The notes: generated by a model from the letters alone, not told the origin. Positions 9,810 to 18,156 are shown, counted from the first letter of the stretch. The stretch is 64,000 bases of DNA from an uncultured Flavobacterium sp. (GCF_946478785.1 NZ_CAMLDD010000002.1:293536-357535); one strand, 5' to 3'. Numbers and translations: made by a program.

Positions 9810-10268
9810 ATGATACATACAGATGAAAGAACAAAAGAAACCGTTAGTACCTTAGAAGGATTAATTTCAATTCTGGAAGACGGAAAACTAGGATATACCA
9901 ATGCTGCAGAACATGTAGAAAGTCCTGCAATTAAAACTGATTTTTTAGAGTATGCCCGTGAACGTGCTTTATTTATTGTAGAACTGCAAGACGAAATCAA
10001 CGGATTAGGAAAGTCAACAGATACTTCAGGCGGAGGGCCATTAGGTGCTTTACACCGTACCTGGATTGACATCAAATCATCCTTTACCGGTGGTGATACA
10101 GAAGCCATTATCAATGCGTGCATTACCGGAGAAGAAGCAGCGATTGAAAAATACAAAATGGCTCTGGAAAAAGATGACCTTAGCGGAAGCCAAATCGCCA
10201 TTGTTTCAAAACAATTGAACACTATCCAAATTACTTTGGAAAAAATTAGAGCGAAAAAGCTGTCATAG
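9810..10268 (+). CDS. DUF2383 (PA2169-like) four-helix-bundle protein
   Basis: A 152-residue soluble protein, almost entirely helical, with the DUF2383 pattern: an N-terminal helix pair (LEGLISILEDGKLGYTNAAEHV), a mid-region LHRTWIDIKSS and an EEAAIEKY helix resembling ferritin-like metal sites. The family has been linked to stress and stationary phase, but a biochemical role is not established. The gene is monocistronic and ends in a hairpin terminator. Confidence 0.75.
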   Translation: MIHTDERTKETVSTLEGLISILEDGKLGYTNAAEHVESPAIKTDFLEYARERALFIVELQDEINGLGKSTDTSGGGPLGALHRTWIDIKSSFTGGDTEAIINACITGEEAAIEKYKMALEKDDLSGSQIAIVSKQLNTIQITLEKIRAKKLS

Positions 10269-10293
10269 TAAATGACACTATTTTTTTGAGGAG

Positions 10294-10328
10294 AAAACTA
10301 TCTGGTTCATGTGCTGGATAGTTTTTTT
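10294..10328 (+). terminator. Terminator of the DUF2383 gene
   Basis: AAAACTATC and GATAGTTTT pair around a 14-nt loop and run into a T-tract. Confidence 0.8.
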
Positions 10329-10358
10329 GTTTTAGTTAAACTTATTTGTTTAAATTTG
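10326..10358 (+). promoter_or_regulatory. Promoter of the winged-helix/nucleotidyltransferase cassette
   Basis: TTTG at 10326-10329 and TAAATTTG at 10351-10358 are 21 nt apart, an ideal -33/-7 pair. The -7 box lies inside the left arm of the palindrome. Confidence 0.65.
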
Positions 10359-10389
10359 CATATCGCGAATCGCGATATGCAAATTTAAA
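10349..10389. promoter_or_regulatory. 41-bp perfect palindrome, likely autoregulatory operator
   Basis: The left arm TTTAAATTTGCATATCGCGA is followed by a single A and then its exact 20-nt reverse complement. The centre repeats TCGCGA twice. It overlaps the -7 element and the presumed transcription start and ends 9 nt before the ATG, so a protein bound there would block transcription. The adjacent winged-helix product is the obvious candidate ligand. Confidence 0.8.
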
Positions 10390-10398
10390 TATTGAACT

Positions 10399-10932
10399 AT
10401 GAAAAAACATAATGGAATGAGACCTCATGACATTGTCATCTTATTAAAAATAATAAGTTATAATCATGACAATTGGCTAATGAAAGATTTAGCATATGAG
10501 TTATTAATCAGTCAAAGTGAAATTAGTGAATCACTAAATAGAAGCATTTTAAGTGGTCTAATTTCAAGTAACAAAAAGAGAATTATGAAATCTTCATTAT
10601 TGGATTTCATAATTTATGGATTAAAATATGTTTTCCCACAAAAGCCAGGTCCTATGGTTAGAGGAATCAAAACATCACACAGCTCAATACCTTTATCAGA
10701 AATAATTTTAAGTAATGAAATTTTTGTCTGGCCTCATTTTGAAGGTAACAGCAAAGGGTTTGCAGTCGAGCCATTACATCCAAATGTTCCTAAAGCTTGC
10801 TTGAATGACCCAAAACTATATGAATTACTATCCTTAATAGATGCCATCAGATTAGGCAACAATCGAGAATTTAACATTGCGATAAACGAATTAAAACAAA
10901 GAATAAATAATGGAAAATACGCAGATAAATAG
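10399..10932 (+). CDS. Winged-helix DNA-binding protein, candidate antitoxin/autorepressor
   Basis: A 177-residue protein. Residues 1-70 form a winged helix-turn-helix: MKDLAYELLISQSEISESLNRS is a recognisable helix-turn-helix with a MarR-like layout. The remainder has conserved-looking blocks (GLKYVFPQKPGPMVRG, TSHSS, VWPHFEG) not assignable to a named domain. The stop lies 23 nt inside the next gene, an AbiEii-like nucleotidyltransferase, indicating translational coupling. The gene is preceded by a 41-bp palindrome over its promoter. By analogy with AbiEi/AbiEii it may be a repressor and antitoxin, but it is shorter than AbiEi and no family assignment is proven. The pair is visibly more AT-rich than its flanks. 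Confidence 0.65.
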   Translation: MKKHNGMRPHDIVILLKIISYNHDNWLMKDLAYELLISQSEISESLNRSILSGLISSNKKRIMKSSLLDFIIYGLKYVFPQKPGPMVRGIKTSHSSIPLSEIILSNEIFVWPHFEGNSKGFAVEPLHPNVPKACLNDPKLYELLSLIDAIRLGNNREFNIAINELKQRINNGKYADK

Positions 10933-11602
10933 AATAATAATTCAAAAAGTTTCAAATGCATTAGGTGAACTTAATAAAGAAGTTATTTATGTTGGGGGAG
11001 CTACAGTAAGTTTATATATTAATGATAAAGCTGCTGAAGATGTTAGACCAACAAAAGATATTGACATAAGTGTAAGTGTTGCAACAATAAATGCTCTTGA
11101 AGATATTAGAGAAAAATTAGAATCAAAAGGCTTTTTGCAGTCCTCTGAATTAGATGTTATTTGTAGATTTAAGTTTGAAGACATATTAGTTGATGTAATG
11201 AATACAAATCCCATTTCATGGGCTCCAGCTAACTATTGGTTTGAAAAAGGTTTTAAAAATATGGAAGAAATACAAGTTGAGAATTGCATTATTCAAATTA
11301 TGCCGATTAATTATTTTCTAGCAAGCAAATTTACGGCACATGAAGATCGTGGCGGAGATGATCCTAGATTTAGTAAAGATATTGAAGATATTGGTTATAT
11401 TTTAGACAACAGAACCGATTGGGAAGTAATTTTAAAAAATGAAAAAGACAATGAAGTTAAAAACTACATTATTAAAAATTTAATGCTGATAAAACAGGAC
11501 TCCACTTTTCAAGAAGCAATATTAGCAAACTTATTTTATGAAACAAGAGAAGAAAGGTTCAAAATTATTTTAGATAAAATTGATTTTATATTAAATAACT
11601 AA
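10910..11602 (+). CDS. AbiEii/DUF6036-like nucleotidyltransferase, candidate toxin
   Basis: A 230-residue protein with the polymerase-beta-type nucleotidyltransferase core. VGGATVSLY and RPTKDIDIS give the GG and D-x-D metal sites; LVDVMN supplies the third acidic residue; KFTAHEDRGGDDPRFSKDIEDI resembles the K-x-A-x-x-x-R and KD-x-x-D motifs of AbiEii and DUF6036 proteins. Such enzymes transfer nucleotides to tRNA or other targets in type IV or related toxin-antitoxin and phage-defence systems. The ATG overlaps the upstream gene by 23 nt. Whether it is toxic is inference; a regulatory or metabolic nucleotidyltransferase is the alternative. Confidence 0.7.
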   Translation: MENTQINRIIIQKVSNALGELNKEVIYVGGATVSLYINDKAAEDVRPTKDIDISVSVATINALEDIREKLESKGFLQSSELDVICRFKFEDILVDVMNTNPISWAPANYWFEKGFKNMEEIQVENCIIQIMPINYFLASKFTAHEDRGGDDPRFSKDIEDIGYILDNRTDWEVILKNEKDNEVKNYIIKNLMLIKQDSTFQEAILANLFYETREERFKIILDKIDFILNN

Positions 11603-11749
11603 TCCTAACTCCCAATATCTCTTCCTAAAGTCATATATTATACTAAACTATTTCAAAAAAAATCTCTTCAGCATTAGCAAACTCGAATTATTTATAAGAA
11701 CTTTGCAAACTTTTTTGCGGGAATACCACAAAAGCCTAAAGTACTAGAA

Positions 11750-13624
11750 ATGAAGAAGAAAATCGAAATATTAGCCCCGGCAAAAGATTTAATTGGAGGA
11801 ATGGCAGCCATAAACAGTGGTGCCGATGCTGTTTATATTGGTGCGCCGCAATTTGGTGCACGTTCAAATGCGAACAACTCTATCGAAGACGTTGCTGCTT
11901 TGGTACAATATGCACATTTATTTAATGCTCAGGTTTTTGTGGTAATGAATACCATTTTGTACGACAACGAACTCGAAACCTGTCGCAAAATGATTTATGA
12001 ATTATACGATATTGGTGTAGATGCCCTGATTATTCAGGATATGGCGATTATGGAAATGGAGCTTCCTCCTATCGTACTTCACGCCAGTACACAAGCCAAT
12101 AATCGTGATGCAGACAAAATTAAATTCCTTAAAGATGCCGGAATCAAACGTGTGGTCCTAGCCCGCGAATTGAATTTACATCAAATTAAAACCATCTACG
12201 ACGAAGCTGATGTTGAATTAGAGTTTTTCGTAACCGGAGCCTTATGTGTTTCTTTTAGTGGAAACTGTTATATGAGTGTTGCAAACGGAGAACGAAGCGC
12301 GAATCGTGGTTCCTGCGCTCAAAACTGTCGATTGCCTTATAACTTAATAGACGGAAACGGAGAAACTTTAATTAAAAACAGTCACTTGCTTTCTATTAAA
12401 GATTTAGATATTTCAGAACAGATACCGAATTTAATTGAAGCCGGAATCGTCTCTTTTAAAATTGAAGGCCGTCTAAAAGATGTAGTTTATGTAAAAAACA
12501 ACGTTTCCTATTTACGTCAAAAATTAGACAGCTTTTTAGAAAACGAAGGAAGCGATAGATACACAAAAGCTTCCTCAGGAAAATGTACCTATACTTTCGA
12601 TTCTTCTTTAAACAGAACTTTCAATCGTGGCTATACTGATTATTTCGTAAACGAAAGACACAGTTCTATTGGTTCCTGGGAAAGTCCAAAATCTAAAGGG
12701 CAATATATTGGTAAACTAATCAAAACCGTTGGAAACTACTATGAAATCGAAAACGGCGAATTGCTAAACAACGGCGACGGACTTTGCTTCATCAACGAAA
12801 ATAATGAAGCCGAAGGAATTTATGTCAACAAATCTGAAAACGGAAAAATTTACCCAAATGTTTTAAAAGAAGTGAAAGAAGGAACTTTCATTTACAGAAA
12901 TAACGACGCCGCTTTCATCAAAATTGTAGAAAGAGAAGATAGTGCAGTTCGAAAAATCAGCACCACTTTATTGCTTACAGAAAATGAAACAGGTTTCGAA
13001 TTAATTGCAACCGATGAAGACGGAAATGTTAGCATCGTCAATTTAGAACACGCAAAAGAGCCCACTAAAACCGGCGAATCAATCGAAGAAAACATCAAAA
13101 CACAACTGGCAAAAACAGGTTTCACACCGTATACTGCCGATGAAATTACAGTAATGTTTTCTCAAAACTGGTTCCTTCCTATTTCTAAAATCAACGAAAT
13201 GAGAAGAACAGTTTATGATCAGTTAACTGAAATTCGTTTGAAAAACTACAAACGTGAGGAACACCAATTGGTAAAAACTTCTCACCCATATCCTGAAACC
13301 AAATTAGATTTCATGTACAACGTTTCGAACAAAACCGCTCGTAAATTTTACGAACGTCACGGCGTTACCGAAATCGAAAAAGCATTTGAATTACAATGGG
13401 ATCCGGGAAAATCGCGTGTAATGACTACCAAATATTGTATCAAATACGAATTAAAAAAATGTCCGATACACCAAAAAGACATTGTAGGCGTAAAAGTAAA
13501 AGAACCATTGGTTTTAAAACAGGGCGAATTAGAATATAAACTAAAATTCAACTGCAAGCCCTGCGAAATGGAAATCTGGGAAAAAGACGCTGAATTCGAA
13601 ATTGAGGAAGATCACTTTCATTAA
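11750..13624 (+). CDS. U32-family protein (putative RNA hydroxylation protein, RlhA/TrhP-like)
   Basis: A 624-residue member of peptidase family U32. The N-terminal half is the conserved barrel (ILAPAKDLIGGMAAINSGADAVYIG); the cysteine-rich segment ALCVSFSGNCYMS ... GSCAQNCRLPYNL is the putative iron-sulfur site. A C-terminal part with four cysteines (CPIHQK, CKPCE) is typical of the longer Bacteroidota forms. Although called peptidases or collagenases, characterised relatives in Escherichia coli and Bacillus act in hydroxylation of tRNA or 23S rRNA, so an RNA-modification role is more likely; the target is unknown. It is transcribed alone and ends in a strong terminator. Confidence 0.82.
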   Translation: MKKKIEILAPAKDLIGGMAAINSGADAVYIGAPQFGARSNANNSIEDVAALVQYAHLFNAQVFVVMNTILYDNELETCRKMIYELYDIGVDALIIQDMAIMEMELPPIVLHASTQANNRDADKIKFLKDAGIKRVVLARELNLHQIKTIYDEADVELEFFVTGALCVSFSGNCYMSVANGERSANRGSCAQNCRLPYNLIDGNGETLIKNSHLLSIKDLDISEQIPNLIEAGIVSFKIEGRLKDVVYVKNNVSYLRQKLDSFLENEGSDRYTKASSGKCTYTFDSSLNRTFNRGYTDYFVNERHSSIGSWESPKSKGQYIGKLIKTVGNYYEIENGELLNNGDGLCFINENNEAEGIYVNKSENGKIYPNVLKEVKEGTFIYRNNDAAFIKIVEREDSAVRKISTTLLLTENETGFELIATDEDGNVSIVNLEHAKEPTKTGESIEENIKTQLAKTGFTPYTADEITVMFSQNWFLPISKINEMRRTVYDQLTEIRLKNYKREEHQLVKTSHPYPETKLDFMYNVSNKTARKFYERHGVTEIEKAFELQWDPGKSRVMTTKYCIKYELKKCPIHQKDIVGVKVKEPLVLKQGELEYKLKFNCKPCEMEIWEKDAEFEIEEDHFH

Positions 13625-13630
13625 AAATAC

Positions 13631-13663
13631 AAACCGATGCTTTTAGAAGTATCGGTTTTTTTA
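13631..13663 (+). terminator. Terminator of the U32 gene
   Basis: AAACCGATGCTT and AAGTATCGGTTT pair over 12 bp (one G-T) around a TTAG loop, followed by T-rich sequence. Confidence 0.88.
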
Positions 13664-13778
13664 TATCATCATTTTCCATATTTTGTAATTAACTATTTCT
13701 TAATTTAAAAATTACGTATCTTAGCATTTCCTTATAGATGAATATACGTAAAAAATCAGAATAAAAATTAAGTAGAAT

Positions 13779-14438
13779 ATGAGTGATATTATTCGCGTTG
13801 TACTAGCAGACGACCATGTTTTTGTGAGAGATGGAATCAAATCTTTACTTGAAAATGAAGCAAACATAGAGGTTGTTGGAGAAGCAATTGATGGTGCCGA
13901 TGCACTTGAAGTTGTGGTTGCCAATAAACCAGACTTACTTATAGTAGATATTCGTATGCCTAACTTAACGGGTATCGAAGTAGTAGAAAAACTTAGAAGC
14001 GACAATAACAACGTAAAAATTATTATGCTTTCGATGCACGAGTCGGAAGAATATGTATTAAAATCTATAAAAGCAGGAGCCGATGGTTATTTACTGAAAG
14101 GTTCAAGTAAAGACGAATTCCTAAAAGCTTTACATACCGTAGCCAATGGCGGAAAATATTTTAGTGGTGATATTTCTTCTATTTTGATAGGTCAGCTAAC
14201 AAGCTCATCGCTTTCTGCGGAGCCAAAACAAAATTTTGGCGAAGAAATGATGATCACAAAAAGAGAAAAAGAAATTTTGACACTTTTATTATCCGGAAAA
14301 GGAAATAAGGAAATTGCTGAAGCCCTGGATATAAGCAAGCGTACTGCAGAAGTACACCGTTTTAATTTAATGAAAAAATTAAAAGTTAAAAACTTAATGG
14401 AACTTTCCAATAAAGCGGCAGAATATTCTTTACTTTAA
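13779..14438 (+). CDS. NarL/FixJ-family response regulator
   Basis: A 219-residue two-component regulator: receiver domain (residues 4-120) with acidic pair Asp11-Asp12, phospho-acceptor Asp57 (LIVDIRMP) and Lys107-like residue, and a LuxR-type helix-turn-helix at about 150-212 (LTLLLSGKGNKEIAEALDISKRTAEVHR). No kinase gene adjoins it, but a NarX-like kinase lies in the nirB operon at 38253-40073. Its position just before narK suggests it controls nitrate uptake genes. Two isolated TACGTA boxes lie upstream at 13713-13718 and 13745-13750. Confidence 0.88.
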   Translation: MSDIIRVVLADDHVFVRDGIKSLLENEANIEVVGEAIDGADALEVVVANKPDLLIVDIRMPNLTGIEVVEKLRSDNNNVKIIMLSMHESEEYVLKSIKAGADGYLLKGSSKDEFLKALHTVANGGKYFSGDISSILIGQLTSSSLSAEPKQNFGEEMMITKREKEILTLLLSGKGNKEIAEALDISKRTAEVHRFNLMKKLKVKNLMELSNKAAEYSLL

Positions 14439-14446
14439 AATAATTC

Positions 14447-14462
14447 TACGTATAATTACGTA
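14447..14462. promoter_or_regulatory. Fnr/Crp-type operator candidate 1 (narK upstream)
   Basis: TACGTATAATTACGTA fits the dyad TAMGT-N6-ACKTA that also occurs before the porin-nrt operon, the nitrate reductase and nirB. Confidence 0.6.
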
Positions 14463-14473
14463 ATTATTTTAAT

Positions 14474-14497
14474 AAAACTGCGTTTTCGCAGTTTTTA
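14474..14497 (+). terminator. Terminator of the response-regulator gene
   Basis: AAAACTGCG and CGCAGTTTT pair around TTTT, followed by T residues. The core ACTGCGTTTTCGCAGT resembles a hairpin at 24658-24673. Confidence 0.75.
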
Positions 14498-14499
14498 AC

Positions 14500-14515
14500 T
14501 ACGTTATAGTACTTA
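14500..14515. promoter_or_regulatory. Fnr/Crp-type operator candidate 2 (narK upstream)
   Basis: TACGTTATAGTACTTA fits TAMGT-N6-ACKTA and lies 25 nt before the narK start codon. Confidence 0.55.
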
Positions 14516-14539
14516 TTTTTACAAAAAAAATATAAGTAC
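14509..14539. promoter_or_regulatory. GTACTTAT-N15-ATAAGTAC inverted repeat before narK
   Basis: Exact 8-nt arms at 14509-14516 and 14532-14539, the right arm ending one base before the ATG. Could act as an operator or a leader hairpin covering the translation start. Confidence 0.5.
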
Positions 14540-14540
14540 C

Positions 14541-16031
14541 ATGACAAATACAAATTCACTAACGCAATCACACAAAATTTTATTTTTAAACACATTGGCA
14601 TTTACAGTGTGTTTTGCATGTTGGACCTTAAATGGCGTTTTAGTAACTTTTTTAGTAGATAACGGCATTTTTAACTGGAGCGTTGTTCAGGTAGGCTGGT
14701 TGCTTGGAATACCAATATTAACAGGCTCTGTAATGCGTTTGCCAATAGGAATTCTTACGGATAAATTTGGTGGGAAATATATATTTTCTTTATTACTGCT
14801 GCTTTGCTCTATTCCATTATTTTTATTGCCGTTTGCCGATAGCTTTTTTATGTTTGCAGTATTAAGTTTTTTGTTCGGAATGGTCGGAACAAGTTTTGCT
14901 GTCGGAATTGGATATACTTCAATTTGGTATCCGAAAGAATGGCAGGGACGCGCTTTGGGAATTTTCGGAATGGGAAATGCAGGAGCCGCTATCACTACTT
15001 TTTTAGCTCCTTCATTATTAAATCATTTTTCCATTGAAGACCCGCAAAATGGCTGGAAAATCCTTCCTGTTATTTATGGGATTGCTTTGGTTGTCATTGG
15101 GGTTGCCTTTTTAATTTTTGCCAAAAACAAAAAAATAGAAAACAATACCAAAACCGTTTCTCAAATGTTGGGTTCTTTAAAATCGGCTCGTGTTTGGCGT
15201 TTTGGAGCCTATTATTTCTTAGTTTTTGGATGTTTTGTTGCATATTCCCAATGGCTGTTGCCTAATTTCATGAATGTTTATCAAACCAGTTTGGTCATGG
15301 GCGGATTATTTGCTACCATGTTTAGTTTGCCTTCTGGGGTAATCAGGGCTTTTGGAGGATATTTATCAGACAAATTTGGAGCCAGAAAAGTAATGTACTG
15401 GGTATTGAGTTCGTCTGTGATTTTGAGCGCTTTATTAATGGTTCCGAAAATGGAAATCACCACAACAGGTCCCGGAGTTTTAGCTACTAAAAAAGGAATA
15501 ATAACTTCTGTTTCAAATGAAAATATTAAAATAGGAGAAACTGACTTCGCAGTAACCCAGAAAAAAGAAAACAATGCCGAGAATACTATTTTTCCAACAA
15601 GCACATCATGGCAACAAGTTGTTGTAGAACAAAACCAGCCTGTAAAGAAAAAAGAATTGCTCGCCAGAGGAATTACCGTAATTAAGTTTGATGCCAATAT
15701 GTGGGTTTTCTTAGTGTTGGTAATTTTAATTGGAATATCATGGGGAATAGGAAAAGCAGCTGTTTACAAACACATTCCGGAATATTTCCCGACAGAAGTT
15801 GGTGTAGTTGGTGGAATGGTAGGTATGATTGGCGGTTTAGGCGGTTTTTTTGGACCAATTATCTTTGGATACTTATTGACTGCAACCGGAATATGGTCTA
15901 GTTCCTGGATATTCATTCTAATATTCTCTATAATTTGTTTAGTTTGGATGCACCTTACCATAACCAAAATGATGAATGAAAAACAGCCGGAATTATCCAA
16001 AAAAATGGAAAGAAAATCTTCTAAGGAATAA
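14541..16031 (+). CDS. narK: NarK-family nitrate/nitrite MFS transporter with soluble insert
   Basis: A 496-residue major facilitator with about 12 membrane segments. The family signatures GMVGTSFAVGIGYTSIWYPKEWQGRALGIFGMGNAG and GGMVGMIGGLGGFFGP (nitrate signature regions) are present. It would import nitrate or exchange nitrate and nitrite across the inner membrane. Unusually, residues about 303-385 form a hydrophilic insert between two membrane segments, with a pattern (GIITSVSNENIKIG ... QPVKKKELLARG) like a biotinyl/lipoyl barrel-sandwich fold. The gene has its own operator candidates and ends in a hairpin at 16081. Confidence 0.88.
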   Translation: MTNTNSLTQSHKILFLNTLAFTVCFACWTLNGVLVTFLVDNGIFNWSVVQVGWLLGIPILTGSVMRLPIGILTDKFGGKYIFSLLLLLCSIPLFLLPFADSFFMFAVLSFLFGMVGTSFAVGIGYTSIWYPKEWQGRALGIFGMGNAGAAITTFLAPSLLNHFSIEDPQNGWKILPVIYGIALVVIGVAFLIFAKNKKIENNTKTVSQMLGSLKSARVWRFGAYYFLVFGCFVAYSQWLLPNFMNVYQTSLVMGGLFATMFSLPSGVIRAFGGYLSDKFGARKVMYWVLSSSVILSALLMVPKMEITTTGPGVLATKKGIITSVSNENIKIGETDFAVTQKKENNAENTIFPTSTSWQQVVVEQNQPVKKKELLARGITVIKFDANMWVFLVLVILIGISWGIGKAAVYKHIPEYFPTEVGVVGGMVGMIGGLGGFFGPIIFGYLLTATGIWSSSWIFILIFSIICLVWMHLTITKMMNEKQPELSKKMERKSSKE

Positions 16032-16080
16032 TAAAATAATTTTGATTCGGCGTAAGCCGAACTGTTCTATGTTTCTGCGA

Positions 16081-16115
16081 AAAGAGCTTTTGATTGATTT
16101 CGGAAGCTCTTTTTC
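16081..16115 (+). terminator. Terminator of narK
   Basis: AAAAGAGCTT and AAGCTCTTTT pair around TTGATTGATTTCGG and run into T residues. A near copy sits at 18262-18297. Confidence 0.85.
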
Positions 16116-16229
16116 ATAAAAAATTATCTGCTAAAGAATTACTTTTTTTATAGGAAACAAATAGAATAAGTACTCTTATCCTTTAAAGTGAAATGCCACA
16201 TTTATTTTTAACCAAAAAAATCAGTCAGT

Positions 16230-17609
16230 ATGAAACCAACATTACTAAGATTTTCCATGCTTATTATTGCACTCTTTATTATTTTAAGTTTTAAAGGAAA
16301 CGGAACATCTCTAAAAGCCAGAATAACAGATCCTCCAACAACAAAAAGATTAGCCCTGGAGAAACCAAATGTAACCATAGGATTCATTAAGCTTACCGAT
16401 ATGGCTCCTTTGGCAATTGCAAAACATCTTGGTTTTTTTGAAGCTGAAGGTTTAAATGTAAAACTGGAGGTGCAGGCTAACTGGAGGGATATTTTAGACA
16501 AAGTACTTGATCAGCAAATAGATGGCGCGCAGATGCTGGCAGGTCAGCCTATTGCTGCGGCGACTGGCTGTGGACGCCAGGGTGCTTTGGTTACCACATT
16601 TTCTATGGATTTGAATGGAAATGCCATTACAGTTTCTAAAGATGTCTGGTCAAAAATAGTGGATAGTATTCCGCAGGAATATGGCAGGCCAGTACATCCA
16701 ATACCGGCAAGTGCGCTGATACCTGCTTTGAATATTTATAAAAAACGGAACAAACCTTTTGTAATTGGAGTGGTAGCGGCTTACTCCAATCATAATTATC
16801 AATTGCGTTATTGGCTGGCAGCTTCAGGAATTAATCCGGGGTTTTACAGCAATAATAATATTCAGGGAAGTAAAGGTACTACTGGCAGTGATGTGTTGCT
16901 GAATGTAACAGCACCACCACAAATGCCTGAAACATTGCTTGCAGGCACAATAAATGCTTATTGTGTTGGAGAGCCATGGAATCAGCAGGCTGTTGATCAG
17001 GGTATTGGAGTGCCAATTGTGACGAGTAAAGAAATTTGGAAAAACCACCCCGAAAAGCTATTTGTGATGACGAAAGAATTTGTTGAAAAACATCCAAATA
17101 CAACTATTGCCATTACAAAAGCCCTGATTAAGGCAGGAAAATGGTTAGATGATCCTCTAAACAGAAAAGAAGCAACCCGTATTTTATCAAAATCTGCTTA
17201 TGTTGATGGAGAAAAAAGAGTAATAGATAATTCTATGCTGGGAACATTTGAATTTGAAAAAGGCGATGTAAGGTCTATTCCGGATTTTAATGTTTTTTTT
17301 AGATACAACGCCACCTATCCTTATTATTCTGATGGTATTTGGTTTTTGACTCAAATGAAACGCTGGGGACAAATTGCAGAGCCAAAAACAAATGAATGGT
17401 ATCATACTAAAATCAAAGAAATTTATAAACCTGAAATTTGGAACACTGCAGCCAAATTATTATTGGAAGAAGGTTTTTTGACCAAAGCAGAAATTCCTGT
17501 AACAGATGGCTATAAGCCACCCACAACGGAATTTATTGACAATATGCTTTACTACGGAAAAAAACCTTTGGAATATATTAAGGGTTTTAAAATTGGGATT
17601 AAGGATTAG
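16230..17609 (+). CDS. NrtA/CmpA-like nitrate-binding ABC substrate-binding protein, orphan copy
   Basis: A 459-residue periplasmic-type solute-binding protein. An N-terminal hydrophobic segment (residues 6-22) acts as signal or anchor; the mature part begins like NrtA (VTIGFIKLTDMAPLAIAKHLGFF) and shares FSMDLNGNAITVSKDVW and INAYCVGEPWNQQ with the second copy at 21847-23061. No permease or ATPase adjoins it, so it may serve the distant NrtBC or act as a nitrate sensor. A half-operator ATAAGTAC is at 16166-16173. It follows narK but a terminator separates them. Confidence 0.82.
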   Translation: MKPTLLRFSMLIIALFIILSFKGNGTSLKARITDPPTTKRLALEKPNVTIGFIKLTDMAPLAIAKHLGFFEAEGLNVKLEVQANWRDILDKVLDQQIDGAQMLAGQPIAAATGCGRQGALVTTFSMDLNGNAITVSKDVWSKIVDSIPQEYGRPVHPIPASALIPALNIYKKRNKPFVIGVVAAYSNHNYQLRYWLAASGINPGFYSNNNIQGSKGTTGSDVLLNVTAPPQMPETLLAGTINAYCVGEPWNQQAVDQGIGVPIVTSKEIWKNHPEKLFVMTKEFVEKHPNTTIAITKALIKAGKWLDDPLNRKEATRILSKSAYVDGEKRVIDNSMLGTFEFEKGDVRSIPDFNVFFRYNATYPYYSDGIWFLTQMKRWGQIAEPKTNEWYHTKIKEIYKPEIWNTAAKLLLEEGFLTKAEIPVTDGYKPPTTEFIDNMLYYGKKPLEYIKGFKIGIKD

Positions 17610-17683
17610 ATTTTATTCTGTAAATCCAGAAATTTTCAGCTATAAAAAAATAGCTTTTCTGCAAAATCAACTTCTATATCTTA

Positions 17684-17718
17684 ACCCTTTTCCTATTTCG
17701 GAAAAGGGTGTTTTTTTT
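17684..17718 (+). terminator. Terminator of the orphan nrtA-like gene
   Basis: ACCCTTTTCC and GGAAAAGGGT pair around a 6-nt loop, followed by a run of T residues. Confidence 0.88.
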
Positions 17719-17790
17719 ATGGGCTAAAATCTCATTATATACTTTAATTAGTTATATTTGAAACGATTATGAATCCCAAATTCTATCCTA

Positions 17791-18156
17791 ATGAAACAAT
17801 TTTTAAATTTATCCATGCTAACCTTTTTTGTGACTCAAACTGGTATTTCCGAAAAATTTAATGATGCTTTAATTTCAAAAAACTCAGAAATTAATTTTGC
17901 AAAAACACAAAAAAGAGGAATTAAAAAAAACAATATTGTTTATTACGTTGAAAATGACTTACAAACAATATCTGCCTACAAAAGAAGCAAATTGAAATGG
18001 CAGACAAATGTAATTTCTGTTTGCGGAAAGCCTAAAAATGGAAATCCGGAAATTCGATATGTTGGCTATAACACAAACAAACTGCTTATCGTTATGGGAA
18101 AGCATAATTTTGCAGAAATTGACGTTAATAGTGGAATAACTACACTTGTTGGTTGA
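17791..18156 (+). CDS. Hypothetical protein, 121 residues
   Basis: The family is not recognised. The first 20 residues are weakly hydrophobic (MKQFLNLSMLTFFVTQTG) and could be a poor signal sequence. The C-terminal half contains KWQTNVISVCG and RYVGYNTNKLLIVMGKHNFAEIDVNSGITTLVG, reminiscent of beta-propeller-like repeats in other Bacteroidota hypothetical proteins, without a firm match. Codon use is AT-rich. It stands between two terminators, so it is probably transcribed alone. Confidence 0.55.
   Translation: MKQFLNLSMLTFFVTQTGISEKFNDALISKNSEINFAKTQKRGIKKNNIVYYVENDLQTISAYKRSKLKWQTNVISVCGKPKNGNPEIRYVGYNTNKLLIVMGKHNFAEIDVNSGITTLVG

Noticed and set aside
10294..10389. The 41-bp palindrome as terminator of the DUF2383 gene
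   Set aside because: A proper terminator with T-run ends at 10328, and the palindrome overlaps a -33/-7 promoter and has no T-run.
15281..15697. Minus-strand frame of 138 codons opposite the NarK insert
   Set aside because: Antisense shadow; no start context or family signal, while the plus strand has a clear NarK frame.
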